From Phyllobacterium bourgognense (GTDB lineage: Bacteria; Pseudomonadota; Alphaproteobacteria; Rhizobiales; Rhizobiaceae): a stretch of DNA of 64,000 nt. The stretch lies in contig NZ_QPJM01000003.1 in assembly GCF_003337575.1 (NCBI RefSeq), positions 186,001-250,000 on the forward strand, in the 5' to 3' direction. Both the position numbers and the translations under genes were made by a program. The notes beneath the pieces are model-generated. The model saw only the letters and a list, made by a program, of their open reading frames with translations. It was not told the DNA's origin and did not search any database. Below, piece by piece: positions 25,056-34,638 of this stretch (position 1 is the first letter of the stretch; each line of letters opens with the position of its first letter).

Positions 25056-27221
25056 ATGAGTACTATAGTTCTTCAAGCCATGACCGCCAAAATGCGCATC
25101 GTGTTCGCATTGAGCTGTGTTGTTTTCCTGAGCCTTGCCGGTGTTGCGCAGGCGCAGACTGCGGCGACCGAACCGCCACCCAAAAAAGTCGAAGAGCTTC
25201 TGAAGCTGCTGGATGATCCCGAAATCAAAGCATGGATCGCCGCCAAGGGTGCACCGCCTGCGGCGGCGGAAGAGGAGGCTTCCGTTGCGGGATCGGCAAG
25301 CGACTTCATGCAATGGTCGAACGCCATTCGGGCGCACCTGCGCGGCATCGTACAGGCCATTCCGGCAGTTCCTGGCGAGTTTGCGGGGGCACGCTCAACG
25401 ATCATGACCGAAATCAACGGCCGACGTCCGGGAGCGATCCTGGTGCTCTTTGCTGCGTTTGCTGCACTCGGCTTCGGGGCCGAATTTGTCTTTCGGCGTA
25501 TTCTCGGCCGGGCGCGCCGGAAAATGGCGGTGCCGGCCGCAACTGAGGCAGATACGCCCAAACGGCATCATGTAATTGGCCGATCGATTTTTGCCGCTAT
25601 GGCACCGCTGGTGGTCTTTGCTTTGGCCAGTATCGGTGCCTTCCACGCCTTTACGTGGCCGCCGCTGTTGGCCATGCTTGTCCTGCCCATGCTAGTCGCC
25701 CTGATCGCCTGGCGCGTGATCATACGATTGGCCGCCATTGTGCTTGCAACCGACCGCAAGCAAGCAGACGGCGGCGAGATCGTGGCGCGTCTCATTCCGA
25801 TGGATGATGTGCAGGCCGCGTTCTGGTATCGCCGTGTTGCCTGGTTCACGGGCATCTTCTTCACAGGTTGGGCGGTGGCCGGAGTGATGACCGCGCTCAA
25901 TTTTACCCCCAACGTCAGGAGCCTGATCGTTTACACACTCGGCCTTGGACTTTTGGCCGTGGCGCTGGAAACCGTCTGGAACCGGCCGGAGGCCCCCGTT
26001 GCATCCAGGGCCTACCGCGCCAAGGAGTGGCTGCTCACACTCTATCTATGCGTACTTTGGTTGTTATGGGTTGCCGGCATGAGCCTGGCTTTCTGGATTG
26101 GCGTCTATGCCATCATCCTGCCTCCTATCTTGAAGACGACCAGCACAATCGTAAAGTCGTTCTTCGCCGGTCCTGATGATGCGTCAAAAGCCAGGAATCC
26201 GGTCCTTGAAGTCCTCCTGGAGCGGGGAGCAAGGGTGATCATCATCATACTTGCCGTCGCCTGGCTCGGCGCAGTCATTCGTTTTCGCGCAAGCGGATTG
26301 ATGGAGGACGAGGCCGCGAGCCGCATCGTTCGCGGCGTGTTGGGCGGCGTGGTGATCCTGCTCGCCGCAGATCTGATCTGGCATATGCTTAAAGGCCTCA
26401 TCAATCAGCGCATTGAACGCGCCCGCATCGAGGGCGGCGACGAGGCTGCACTGGCCCGCAGCGGGCGGATGATGACCTTGCTGCCGATTCTGCGCAATTT
26501 TCTTGCCGTGCTCATCGCTGCGGTTGCCGTGATGATGGTCCTGTCCGGTCTTGGCGTGGCAATCGGTCCGTTGATCGCGGGTGCGGGCATTTTCGGCGTC
26601 GCCATCGGCTTCGGCTCTCAGGCCCTGGTCAGGGACATCATCAGCGGCGTGTTTTATATGACCGACGACGCGTTTCGGGTGGGAGAATATATCCAGAGTG
26701 GCAGCTACAAGGGCACAGTCGAATCCTTCAGTATCCGCTCCGTCAAATTGCGGCACCATCGCGGTCCGATCTTCACCGTGCCGTTCGGCACGTTGGGTGC
26801 CGTGCAGAACATGAGCCGCGACTGGGTCATCGACAAATTCCTTATTTCAGTCAGCTACGACACGGATATCGCCAAGGTCAAAAAGCTGGTGAAAGCGGTC
26901 GGCGCGGAACTGTTGCAGGATCCGGAATTCGGCCCGCAGATCATCGAGACCGTCAAGATGAAGGGCGTCGAGGCTTTCGGCGACTATGGTATCAATCTGA
27001 GCTTCGCCATGATGACAAAACCGGGGCATCAATCCACGATCCGGCGCCGCGCCTATGCCATGATCAGGGAAGCGTTCGGAGCCAATGGCATCGGCTTTGC
27101 GTCACCAACGGTGCAAGTTGCCGGTAATGAGGATCATACGGCAAATGTCGCGGCGGCAGCCACAAACGACGCGATAGCACGCAAAAAGGCTGCCGAAGCC
27201 GCAAAGCTGCAGGAGAATTGA
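25056..27221 (+). CDS. Large mechanosensitive channel, MscS family
   Basis: 721 residues, much longer than E. coli MscS (about 286). An export signal ends near GVAQAQ, followed by a periplasmic helical domain (about 35-110), around ten membrane helices, then the conserved MscS pore and beta domain: GIFGVAIGFGSQALVRDIIS, followed by FRVGEYIQSGSYKGTVESF and the FTVPFGTLG block. Large MscS-like proteins (MscK/YbdG/YbiO types) release solutes on hypo-osmotic shock; this one is closest in layout to the YbiO group. It is monogenic. The C-terminus is alanine/lysine-rich. Confidence 0.92.
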   Translation: MSTIVLQAMTAKMRIVFALSCVVFLSLAGVAQAQTAATEPPPKKVEELLKLLDDPEIKAWIAAKGAPPAAAEEEASVAGSASDFMQWSNAIRAHLRGIVQAIPAVPGEFAGARSTIMTEINGRRPGAILVLFAAFAALGFGAEFVFRRILGRARRKMAVPAATEADTPKRHHVIGRSIFAAMAPLVVFALASIGAFHAFTWPPLLAMLVLPMLVALIAWRVIIRLAAIVLATDRKQADGGEIVARLIPMDDVQAAFWYRRVAWFTGIFFTGWAVAGVMTALNFTPNVRSLIVYTLGLGLLAVALETVWNRPEAPVASRAYRAKEWLLTLYLCVLWLLWVAGMSLAFWIGVYAIILPPILKTTSTIVKSFFAGPDDASKARNPVLEVLLERGARVIIIILAVAWLGAVIRFRASGLMEDEAASRIVRGVLGGVVILLAADLIWHMLKGLINQRIERARIEGGDEAALARSGRMMTLLPILRNFLAVLIAAVAVMMVLSGLGVAIGPLIAGAGIFGVAIGFGSQALVRDIISGVFYMTDDAFRVGEYIQSGSYKGTVESFSIRSVKLRHHRGPIFTVPFGTLGAVQNMSRDWVIDKFLISVSYDTDIAKVKKLVKAVGAELLQDPEFGPQIIETVKMKGVEAFGDYGINLSFAMMTKPGHQSTIRRRAYAMIREAFGANGIGFASPTVQVAGNEDHTANVAAAATNDAIARKKAAEAAKLQEN

Positions 27222-27223
27222 GT

Positions 27224-27415
27224 TCAGAGCTGGGTCTTCGCGCGGCTCTTGCGCCGTATGAGAACTGCCTTTACCGCAAACCCCGCCATGGATTGCATAT
27301 CCCGATTGCCGATGATGAAAGCGGCGCGTACGAAACGGGCCAGCGTGTTGATTTCGTCGTCTGACAAGTCTTGGCCATTCAGCTGCCGGACGGCCGAATC
27401 AAGGGAGCGCTGCAT
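27224..27415 (-). CDS. Hypothetical small protein (63 aa)
   Basis: 63 residues from MQRSLDSAVRQLNGQ; a GTG at 27476-27478 would add 21 residues. It is helical (DDEINTLARFVRAAFIIGNRD) with a basic end (LIRRKSRAKTQL). No family is recognised. It converges on the MscS gene with 2 bases between their stops. Moderate support: it is a clean frame in a place where no other gene fits. Confidence 0.5.
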   Translation of the reverse strand: MQRSLDSAVRQLNGQDLSDDEINTLARFVRAAFIIGNRDMQSMAGFAVKAVLIRRKSRAKTQL

Positions 27416-27699
27416 GAGCTGGGCATCAGCGTTCGAATAGTTGTTACTGTTGCTTCTAAACAATACCAATTGGTACACCCATCATGCTTTGGTCAACTAT
27501 CGAGAGTTGGCAAACGACCTCATGCACGGCTCTTCATGTATGGTCACGTATTAATCTTGATACGAGCTACATCAATAAGTTGTGATAAAAGTGTTACACA
27601 ATTTTTGGTTATATTATGTACTCCAGCATACAATTTGTATTGCAATAAATCAAACAAGGTCATGCGCTTAGTTTGAGAAAACAAGAAAGTACGCATGAA

Positions 27700-28941
27700 T
27701 CACCCGGTGTTCCTCTGATAGCGGGCCTCCAATGCAGCACAGCCCCAGATGATTCCGATGAGCAGCCAGAAATGCCGCCAATGGTCGGTGTCGATGATAT
27801 TGCCGATGGCTACATGCGCTACATAAACCAGATAGGCGCAGAGCAGAAAGGGTTGCCAGGGACGCTCGCGAAACAGGATGCGCAGTCCGAGACCCAGCGT
27901 CAGCATGGTGAGCGTCAGATAGCTGATAAATCCGATCCAGCCGTAGTCCAGCGCCGCTTTCAGCCAGATATTATGCGTGTCCTCGCCGAAGATCGGTCCG
28001 AACTCCAGCGGACCTATACCGAGCGGATGATCGATCGACATGAGCATCCCGTACCAGTGACGCGCAAAGCGTCCGAATTGCGCATCGTCATAATCTTGCA
28101 CCAGCTGCGCTCGCGCGGTGAAAAGGTCGGCAACGCTCGGGATTTGCAGCGCGACCACGACAGCGAGCAGGACAAACACGACAGCAAGGCCCGCAAGCAG
28201 AATGATCCGCGTCCGGAACAGCGGATTGGGGTTTCTGATGAACAGAAGCAGGGCCAGGCCGGCAATGATCAGTGCGGCCATTCCCCAGGCCGCACGCGAG
28301 AAAGACAGGAAGATGCCAAGCGTCAGGATAAGGATCGGGATCAGGCGCAACGGCAACGCTCGAAGGTCGCCCACCAGCACGCCATGCACCAGCCAGGCAA
28401 GTGGCAGCATGAGAAAAGGACCGAAAACATTCGGGTCCTGGAAAGCACCCATCGCGCGGCCATAGCGCGTGAATAGTTCTGCTCCGGGAAAGGCATCGAA
28501 ATAACCGAGGATACCGAGCAGCGATGTGCCGATCGCAGCGATGATATAGGCCTTGAAGATGACACGCAGGACGCGATGGTCGGCGTCGATGATCGCTGCG
28601 AAGAAAACCGCCGTGAAACCGAGGAAAAGCGAAACGGCGATGTACATCGGAGCCGCTTTGAGGTCGGGCATTTGCGCCAGGGAGACAAGGCCGCCGAGAT
28701 TGAAAACCACCAGAATCGCGAGGAGGGCGGCGACCGTGCGCGACAATCTCAGGCCGAACAGGGCCCAGATGGCGATGAGACCTGCCATGTAGAGCTCGTA
28801 TGGCGCTGGTTCATCGATGACGAAGCCGCTGAGGAACACCCCGAAGCCCACGGCAAAAGTCGAAATCAATCTGATCAGAGCGCGGTTTTTTGCGGCGTGA
28901 TCGACGCTGGTCCGCCGGTTCTGATCAATTGCCGCGCTCAA
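27700..28941 (-). CDS. O-antigen ligase/polymerase (Wzy/RfaL-like) membrane protein
   Basis: 413 residues with about 11-12 membrane helices and a large loop containing RHWYGMLMSIDHPLGIGPLEFG...DTHNIWLKAALDYGWIG, the Wzy_C signature of O-antigen ligases and polymerases. It probably polymerises or ligates the repeat unit made by the neighbouring transferases. Translation starts with TTG at 28939-28941, overlapping the TGA of the upstream priming transferase gene, so the two are translationally coupled. It is the last gene of a four-gene minus-strand unit. Ligase and polymerase cannot be separated on sequence alone. Confidence 0.88.
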   Translation of the reverse strand: MSAAIDQNRRTSVDHAAKNRALIRLISTFAVGFGVFLSGFVIDEPAPYELYMAGLIAIWALFGLRLSRTVAALLAILVVFNLGGLVSLAQMPDLKAAPMYIAVSLFLGFTAVFFAAIIDADHRVLRVIFKAYIIAAIGTSLLGILGYFDAFPGAELFTRYGRAMGAFQDPNVFGPFLMLPLAWLVHGVLVGDLRALPLRLIPILILTLGIFLSFSRAAWGMAALIIAGLALLLFIRNPNPLFRTRIILLAGLAVVFVLLAVVVALQIPSVADLFTARAQLVQDYDDAQFGRFARHWYGMLMSIDHPLGIGPLEFGPIFGEDTHNIWLKAALDYGWIGFISYLTLTMLTLGLGLRILFRERPWQPFLLCAYLVYVAHVAIGNIIDTDHWRHFWLLIGIIWGCAALEARYQRNTG

Positions 28942-30479
28942 TAGGCATTATCCGTGTTGAGAAGTCGCACGGGAGTAAGGAACAGGATTTTCAGGTCAAA
29001 CCACAACGACCAGTTCTCGATGTAGTAAAGATCGAATTCCGTGCGCATCTTGATCTTGTCGTCCGTGTCGACTTCGCCGCGCCAGCCATTGATCTGTGCC
29101 CATCCCGTCACGCCGGGCTTGACCCGATGCCGTGCGAAATAGCCGTCGACAACCTCGTTATAGAGCAGATTGCGCGTATGCGCGGCGATGGCGTGTGGCC
29201 GGGGGCCGACGAGTGACAGCGTTCCCATCAATGAATTGAAGAACTGCGGAAGTTCGTCGATCGAAGTCTTGCGAATGAAGCGGCCGACGCGGGTCACGCG
29301 AGGGTCGTTCTTGACCACAGCGTTGCGCGCCGTGGGATCGCACATCTCGGTGAACATCGAGCGGAACTTCCAGACTTCGATGACCTCGTTGTTGAAGCCA
29401 TGCCGGAGTTGCTTGAAGATCACCGGCCCCTTGCTTTCAAGCTTGATGGCAATGGCAGTTGCCAGAATGACCGGACTGAAGACGATCAGGCCGAAGACGC
29501 TGAAGAAGATGTCGAAGGCGCGCTTGGCCACCGAATCCCAGTCGTTGATCGGCTTGTCGAACAGGTCGATCATGGCGACGGACCCGATATAGGAATAGGC
29601 GCGTGGGCGGAACTGCAGATGGTTGTTGTGCGCCGACAGGCGTATATCGACGGGCAGAACCCAGAGCTTCTTCAAAAGCGACAGTACCCGCGCTTCCGCG
29701 GTGATGGGCAGGGAGACGATCAGCATATCGATCTGGGCGATGCGCGCGAACTCGATCAATTCGGAAATATTACCGAGCTTCGGATAACCGGCGACGATCG
29801 GCGGTGACCGCTTGGCATCGCGATCGTCAAAAACGCCGCAAATGCGAATGTCGTTATAGGGCTGTTGCTCGATCGACCGGATAAGGTCTTCCGCCGGTTT
29901 GCCTCCGCCAACGATAACCGCGCGCCGTTCCATCTTGCCGTTGCGGGCCCAGCGCCGGATCAGGCGCGACATGACTATGCGGAATACCAGGAAAAGGATC
30001 AGTCCCGATCCGTACCAGGTGCCGAACCACACACGCGAATAGTCTTCCGAGGTCTTGAGGAAAAACGCCGCCAGCGACATCATCGCGAAAGCGCCGGACC
30101 AGACGAGAATGAGTTTTCCGAACTTGCTGAAGGGGTCGCGCATGACGGCAAGCTGGTAGCTGTCGGTGAGCTCCAGGAGCATGATCGTGACCACTGCCGT
30201 GGCGAGGATCGCAAGCGAGTACTGCAGGAACGTGTAGGCCGACGGGCCGACGTAAATGATGAAGACAGCAATGCCCGCCAGCACGATGATCAAAAACTCG
30301 ATGATCCGCATGATGCCGCTGATCATCACCGGCGAATTGGTGTCCTTGGCATATTGCGAGGCGATCTGATACGCGACCGGGCTCAGCACCGGCTTCTTGC
30401 CGGAGGTTCGCGGCGTGTCGGGCGTAAGGTTGCGAACAACCTCGCGCGAAAGCTTCGATTCCGCTTTTCTGTCTGTCAT
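28938..30479 (-). CDS. Undecaprenyl-phosphate sugar phosphotransferase (priming transferase)
   Basis: 513 residues of the WcaJ/ExoY type. Four to five N-terminal membrane helices (about 50-165) are followed by a CoA-binding-like domain (about 175-310) and the C-terminal bacterial sugar transferase domain with KRAFDIFFSVFGLIVFSPV, WKFRSMFTE, IDELPQFFNSLMGTLSLVGPRP and GVTGWAQINGWRGE. It transfers sugar-1-phosphate to the lipid carrier to begin exopolysaccharide repeat units at the inner membrane. It lies between the glycosyltransferase and polymerase genes. Confidence 0.95.
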   Translation of the reverse strand: MTDRKAESKLSREVVRNLTPDTPRTSGKKPVLSPVAYQIASQYAKDTNSPVMISGIMRIIEFLIIVLAGIAVFIIYVGPSAYTFLQYSLAILATAVVTIMLLELTDSYQLAVMRDPFSKFGKLILVWSGAFAMMSLAAFFLKTSEDYSRVWFGTWYGSGLILFLVFRIVMSRLIRRWARNGKMERRAVIVGGGKPAEDLIRSIEQQPYNDIRICGVFDDRDAKRSPPIVAGYPKLGNISELIEFARIAQIDMLIVSLPITAEARVLSLLKKLWVLPVDIRLSAHNNHLQFRPRAYSYIGSVAMIDLFDKPINDWDSVAKRAFDIFFSVFGLIVFSPVILATAIAIKLESKGPVIFKQLRHGFNNEVIEVWKFRSMFTEMCDPTARNAVVKNDPRVTRVGRFIRKTSIDELPQFFNSLMGTLSLVGPRPHAIAAHTRNLLYNEVVDGYFARHRVKPGVTGWAQINGWRGEVDTDDKIKMRTEFDLYYIENWSLWFDLKILFLTPVRLLNTDNAY

Positions 30480-30543
30480 GATTCACCTGAAAGCCCGAAT
30501 TGCCCGTCAATAGCACATATGCGCTAAGAAAGGCTTAGAGAAT

Positions 30544-31665
30544 CTAACGGTCCAGTGCAGCGAAATACTCGGTTTCCAGCCGCGTAGCCATTGCCTCGAC
30601 CCCGAACTTTTGCCTGAGCGCTTCGATACCCGGAAGCGTCTGCCTGTAGGCTGCGATATCGCCGATGACATAGGTCATTTTGCTAGCCAGATCATTGGCG
30701 TCCGGCTGCACCAGGGCAGGGGAATCATCGCCGAGGATTTCCGGAATGCCACCGACGCGACTGGCAATGACCGGCATCCCGGCGGCGAGAGCCTCGATCA
30801 CGATATAGGGCAGGGCCTCGGCGCGTGAAGGGATCACCACCACCTTGGCCAGCCTGAATGCTTCATGCGCCTTCATCGGCATGAGAAAACTGATATTTGC
30901 AACCGCTTGCTTGACGAGGCTGGCTCGATCCTTGCCGTCGCCAACCATCACTGCTGTCAGGTTCTGGCCGCTTTGACTGTTCGCTTTCGCAAGGGCGTCG
31001 ATAAAGATATCGGGTCCCTTCAAGACGCGCATCTCGCCGATAAATAGAAAATCGGCGGCGTCGTGCAATGTCACGATCGGTTCGAATTCACTGTCTGCCA
31101 GGCCGTTATAGATCAGCGCGAACCCGCACCGCGGTTCACCGACTTTCTTCGTATAAACGTTCTGTTCGAATGCGGAGACGAAAATGATCCTGTCGGTCAT
31201 CTTCTCCATGGCGCGTTCGACCCGGAAAATCACACGGCCCTGCAGGCTGTTGGGATCGTAGTGTAGACTGCCGCCATGCGGAGAATAAAACCGGGCAACG
31301 CGCGAACCGGATACCCGCAGCCATGAGCCGAAGAGCCGCGCATAGGTGCCGCCCTTGGCGCCGTGCCCATGCAGGACATCCGGCTGCAATTTCTTGATGA
31401 TTCTGTATGTCCGTAGTGCGGCCATCGCATCGCCCGGACCGATCTGGCGCTGCATGGCAATGCGTTTGAGGCCGAGCTCAAGCCTGTCGTTCAGCCCTGC
31501 AAGCAATGCTTCTTCGAAGTCACCGCCTGTCGATGCGTCGCAGATCACGCCGACCTTGTGACCGGCTTTGACTTGCGCTTCGATGAGATCGCGCACGTGG
31601 CGGAATATTCCGCCAACAGGCGCACGAAAACAGTGAACGATGCGAAGAGATGGTTTTTCGCCCAT
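30544..31665 (-). CDS. Glycosyltransferase, family 4/1 type
   Basis: 373 residues, GT-B fold. The N-terminus has HCFRAPVGGIFRHVRDL (acceptor domain glycine loop). The C-terminal donor half has FIGEMRVLKGPDIFIDA and the EX7E-like region VIPSRAEALPYIVIEALAAGMPVIAS. It adds a sugar to the lipid-linked intermediate in the cytosol. It follows the wza-like gene by 8 bases and precedes the priming transferase by 64, within the same transcription unit. Donor and linkage cannot be predicted. Confidence 0.93.
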   Translation of the reverse strand: MGEKPSLRIVHCFRAPVGGIFRHVRDLIEAQVKAGHKVGVICDASTGGDFEEALLAGLNDRLELGLKRIAMQRQIGPGDAMAALRTYRIIKKLQPDVLHGHGAKGGTYARLFGSWLRVSGSRVARFYSPHGGSLHYDPNSLQGRVIFRVERAMEKMTDRIIFVSAFEQNVYTKKVGEPRCGFALIYNGLADSEFEPIVTLHDAADFLFIGEMRVLKGPDIFIDALAKANSQSGQNLTAVMVGDGKDRASLVKQAVANISFLMPMKAHEAFRLAKVVVIPSRAEALPYIVIEALAAGMPVIASRVGGIPEILGDDSPALVQPDANDLASKMTYVIGDIAAYRQTLPGIEALRQKFGVEAMATRLETEYFAALDR

Positions 31666-31673
31666 TCCGGTGA

Positions 31674-32240
31674 TCAGAAAAATCGCTCGCGCACATAGAT
31701 TGTGTCGCCGGGCAGCACCTGATCGGAAATGGTAACGCGGCCGGTCAGGCTTTCGCCGTTGAACTGGCGCGTGATATCGACGTCGTTCTGTTGGGCGCGC
31801 GGGGTAAAGCCGCCGGCCGCGGCAATGGCTTTTTGTGCGGTCATTCCCGGAACGTAGGAATATTGCCCGGCCGCACCGACTTCACCCATGATGAAGACGG
31901 GACGGTAGCGATCAATCTCGACTGCGACGTCCGGATCGCGCAGATAACCCTTGCGCAGCTTGGCGGCGACTTCCTTTTCGATCTGCTGGATGGTCTTGCC
32001 ACGGGCAGGGACGCTGCCAATCAGCGGGATCGAGATATATCCGGCCTGGTCGACGCTATAGGTGTTGGTAATGCCTTCCTGCTCAAACACAGTCAGCCGA
32101 ATGCGGTCGCCCGCATCCAGCATGTAAGGCTTGTTGATGGCTTCGTTGAACGCTGCCGGGGCCGGGCGGTAACTGGCGCAACCGCCCAGCGTCACGGAAA
32201 CAACGCCGATGGCCACCAGAAAGATCTGCTTGCTGAACAC
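31674..32240 (-). CDS. Polysaccharide export lipoprotein (Wza-like)
   Basis: 188 residues. The lipoprotein signal ends VTLGGC (Cys about 20). The Poly_export domain has YMLDAGDRIRLTVFEQEGIT and YSVDQAGYISIPLIGSVPARG, followed by a SLBB-type segment (FIMGEVGAAGQYSYVPGMT). It is shorter than E. coli Wza (379 residues) and lacks the C-terminal membrane helix, as is usual for rhizobial export proteins. It is the first gene of the minus-strand unit; a ~200-base divergent region separates it from the Wzz/Wzc-like gene. Confidence 0.93.
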   Translation of the reverse strand: MFSKQIFLVAIGVVSVTLGGCASYRPAPAAFNEAINKPYMLDAGDRIRLTVFEQEGITNTYSVDQAGYISIPLIGSVPARGKTIQQIEKEVAAKLRKGYLRDPDVAVEIDRYRPVFIMGEVGAAGQYSYVPGMTAQKAIAAAGGFTPRAQQNDVDITRQFNGESLTGRVTISDQVLPGDTIYVRERFF

Positions 32241-32439
32241 GTCACGAACCCTAACAAACGTTGCGGAGAAGTTTTCTCGATTCTGTGCGGCGATTATCAG
32301 TTCATTAGGGTTAATGGCTGGTAAAGTTTAGCGGCGACAGGCAGGTTTACTGCACCCTGTGGTTGAATACTGAAGCTTCTTAACTCGCTGGTTACCATGC
32401 ATCTTTACTATTATGCTATTCGTATTGGAGTGTTCTGGA

Positions 32440-34638
32440 ATGCCCGCGAGCTCTGTCGGAAACGATGTGGACATTGATATAGGCGCGTTGTTTGCCAGCC
32501 TTTGGCGCAACAAGCTGCGAATACTCGTCGGCTCGCTGTTTTTGACGGCCCTGGCATTCCTGCTCATGTCTTTGGTCTCGCCAAAATATCGCGCCGAGAC
32601 CCGCATCCTCATCGAAACGGGGGAATCGGTTTTCACCCGTCCGGCAAACCAGCAGGCGGACGACCGGCCGGTGCTGGATCCGGAGGGTATCAAGAGCCAG
32701 GTCGAACTCATAGGTTCGTCCGACCTCTTAAAACGCGTTATCGTCAAGCTCGACCTCGCGAAGAACCCCGAACTTTCTGCTGGTGCTGAACCCTCGGCGC
32801 TGTCGCGTCTGTTTGGCGCTATTGGTATCGGCACCAACCCGGATGAAGAGACGCGCGACGATTACATCCTTCAGTCCGTACGCGATCGCTTGCTGGTTTA
32901 TAATGTTGCGGCTTCACGCGTCATTGTCATTCAGTTCTCCTCCAAGGATCCGGCGCTTGCCGCCTCGGTCGCCAACGCTATCGCCGACGAATATGTCGCT
33001 ACGCAGCAATCGGCGAAGTCCCGGGCAAACACTGATGCAGCAGGCTGGCTGCAGCCGGAGATCGCCGATCTCAGCCAACGCGTCAAGGATGCCGAGGCGA
33101 AGGTAGCGGCGTACCGCAGTTCCTCGGACCTCCTGATCGGCCAGAACAATGCTGTTCTCGCCACCCAGCAGCTTTCGGAGCTCTCCACGGAACTGTCGCG
33201 CGTACGGGCAAACAGGGCTGCAAGCGAGGCAAGCGCCCAGAGTGTCCGCGCTGCGCTGGCGAAGGGTGCGCCTGTCGAAACGCTGCCCGCTGTCATGGCA
33301 TCGCCTCTGATCCAGCGCCTACGCGAGCGTCAGGTACAGCTCAACAACGATATCGCCGATCTTTCTGCATCCCTGCTTAGCGGCCATCCTCGCATCCGGG
33401 CACTGCGTTCGCAGCTCGCAGATCTTAACAACCAGATCCGCCTTGAGGCGCGCAAGGTTCTTGGAAGCCTTGAGGCCGAAGCTGAAACGGCACGTTTACG
33501 CGAGAGCCAATTGACAAGCTCGCTCAATGAGTTGAAGGAGCAATCTGCAAAAGCAGGCGAGGAAGAGGTAGAATTGCGCGCCCTGGAGCGTGAGGCAACC
33601 GCCCAGCGGCAATTGCTCGAATCGTACCTGACCCGATACCGCGAGGCGTCGTCCCGCACGGATCGCGGCTATCTGCCAGCAGATGCGCGTATCTTCTCCC
33701 GCGCCGACAGGCCGATCGAGCCGTATTTCCCGAAGAAAATCCCGATGACGATTGCCGCATTTGTTGCGTCGCTGCTGCTCCTCAGCATCATCACTTTGCT
33801 GCGGGCTCTGTTCAGTGGGCAGGCGCTTCGTCCGGCCAATCCACAGCCAGCCATCGCGGAAGACATAACACCCCCGGTGGCCGTTCGCGGTATCCCTGAA
33901 ACGGCTTCACCTGTTGTCGAACCTGCTACGCCCGTGGATATCCCCGAAGAGCCAGCGTTCGCCGAAACGAAAGAGCAGCCGGCGGAATTGGACACACCCG
34001 CCGCGGGGGCCCCGGCAGGAGCGCCGGCAATTCCCACCGGTCATTCGGGCATTGCCAATGTCGCGACGCGTTTGATGGCGAGCGGTGCAGCGCGCGCCGT
34101 GGTGGTCTCACCCGAAGGCGACGAAGCCTCGGCCTTGACCATCCTGCTCGTGCGCGAACTTGCCGACCGGGGCGTGCGGGTCATCCTCGTCGACATGACC
34201 GGGTCGGGGGAAATCGGCCGTTCCATGCTGGACGACAAGAACCTTCCTGGCATCACCAATCTTCTGGTTTCAGAAAAGCACTTCAGCGATGTCATCCACC
34301 CGGATCACTATTCGCAGGCCGAGATCATCCCGCTTGGCAACCACGATCCGTCAAAGGCCATGCAGTCCGTCGGGCGTTTGCCAATGATCCTCAATGCCTT
34401 GCAGTCGGCCTATGATCTTGTCGTTGTCGATGCGGGTCCGGCGACTGTTGTGGAGCTGAAGCATTTGCTGGCCGACGGAACGGAACTCATTCTCGGCGTT
34501 GTCGATCCTGACGACCCCGACGTAGCCGCTACAGCCAAGGCTGTTTATGACGCGAAGCTGCTTGAGCCCGAATTGCTGACACCCTTCGAAAAAGAGCATC
34601 TGCGTCTCGATTCTGGCCGGATTGTACGTTCGGCTTAA
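32440..34638 (+). CDS. Exopolysaccharide chain-length/transport protein, Wzz-Wzc-like with degenerate kinase domain
   Basis: 732 residues from the ATG at 32440 (GGAG upstream). An N-terminal Wzz domain (helix about 25-45), long periplasmic coiled coils (about 195-425; SLEAEAETARLRESQLTSSL) and a second helix (about 445-465) match the polysaccharide copolymerase family. After a proline-rich linker, the C-terminal domain resembles the BY-kinase/ParA fold (VILVDMTGSGEIG; DLVVVDAGPATVVE). However, the P-loop position reads VSPEGDEASALTI instead of a GxxxxGK(S/T) Walker A, and there is no tyrosine-rich tail. It probably acts structurally with the Wza-like exporter, not as an active kinase. Confidence 0.9.
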   Translation: MPASSVGNDVDIDIGALFASLWRNKLRILVGSLFLTALAFLLMSLVSPKYRAETRILIETGESVFTRPANQQADDRPVLDPEGIKSQVELIGSSDLLKRVIVKLDLAKNPELSAGAEPSALSRLFGAIGIGTNPDEETRDDYILQSVRDRLLVYNVAASRVIVIQFSSKDPALAASVANAIADEYVATQQSAKSRANTDAAGWLQPEIADLSQRVKDAEAKVAAYRSSSDLLIGQNNAVLATQQLSELSTELSRVRANRAASEASAQSVRAALAKGAPVETLPAVMASPLIQRLRERQVQLNNDIADLSASLLSGHPRIRALRSQLADLNNQIRLEARKVLGSLEAEAETARLRESQLTSSLNELKEQSAKAGEEEVELRALEREATAQRQLLESYLTRYREASSRTDRGYLPADARIFSRADRPIEPYFPKKIPMTIAAFVASLLLLSIITLLRALFSGQALRPANPQPAIAEDITPPVAVRGIPETASPVVEPATPVDIPEEPAFAETKEQPAELDTPAAGAPAGAPAIPTGHSGIANVATRLMASGAARAVVVSPEGDEASALTILLVRELADRGVRVILVDMTGSGEIGRSMLDDKNLPGITNLLVSEKHFSDVIHPDHYSQAEIIPLGNHDPSKAMQSVGRLPMILNALQSAYDLVVVDAGPATVVELKHLLADGTELILGVVDPDDPDVAATAKAVYDAKLLEPELLTPFEKEHLRLDSGRIVRSA

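Noticed and set aside
27673-28476. Plus-strand open frame opposite the O-antigen ligase gene
   Set aside because: Highly polar Gln/Arg/Asp-rich translation, a mirror of the hydrophobic membrane protein on the other strand.
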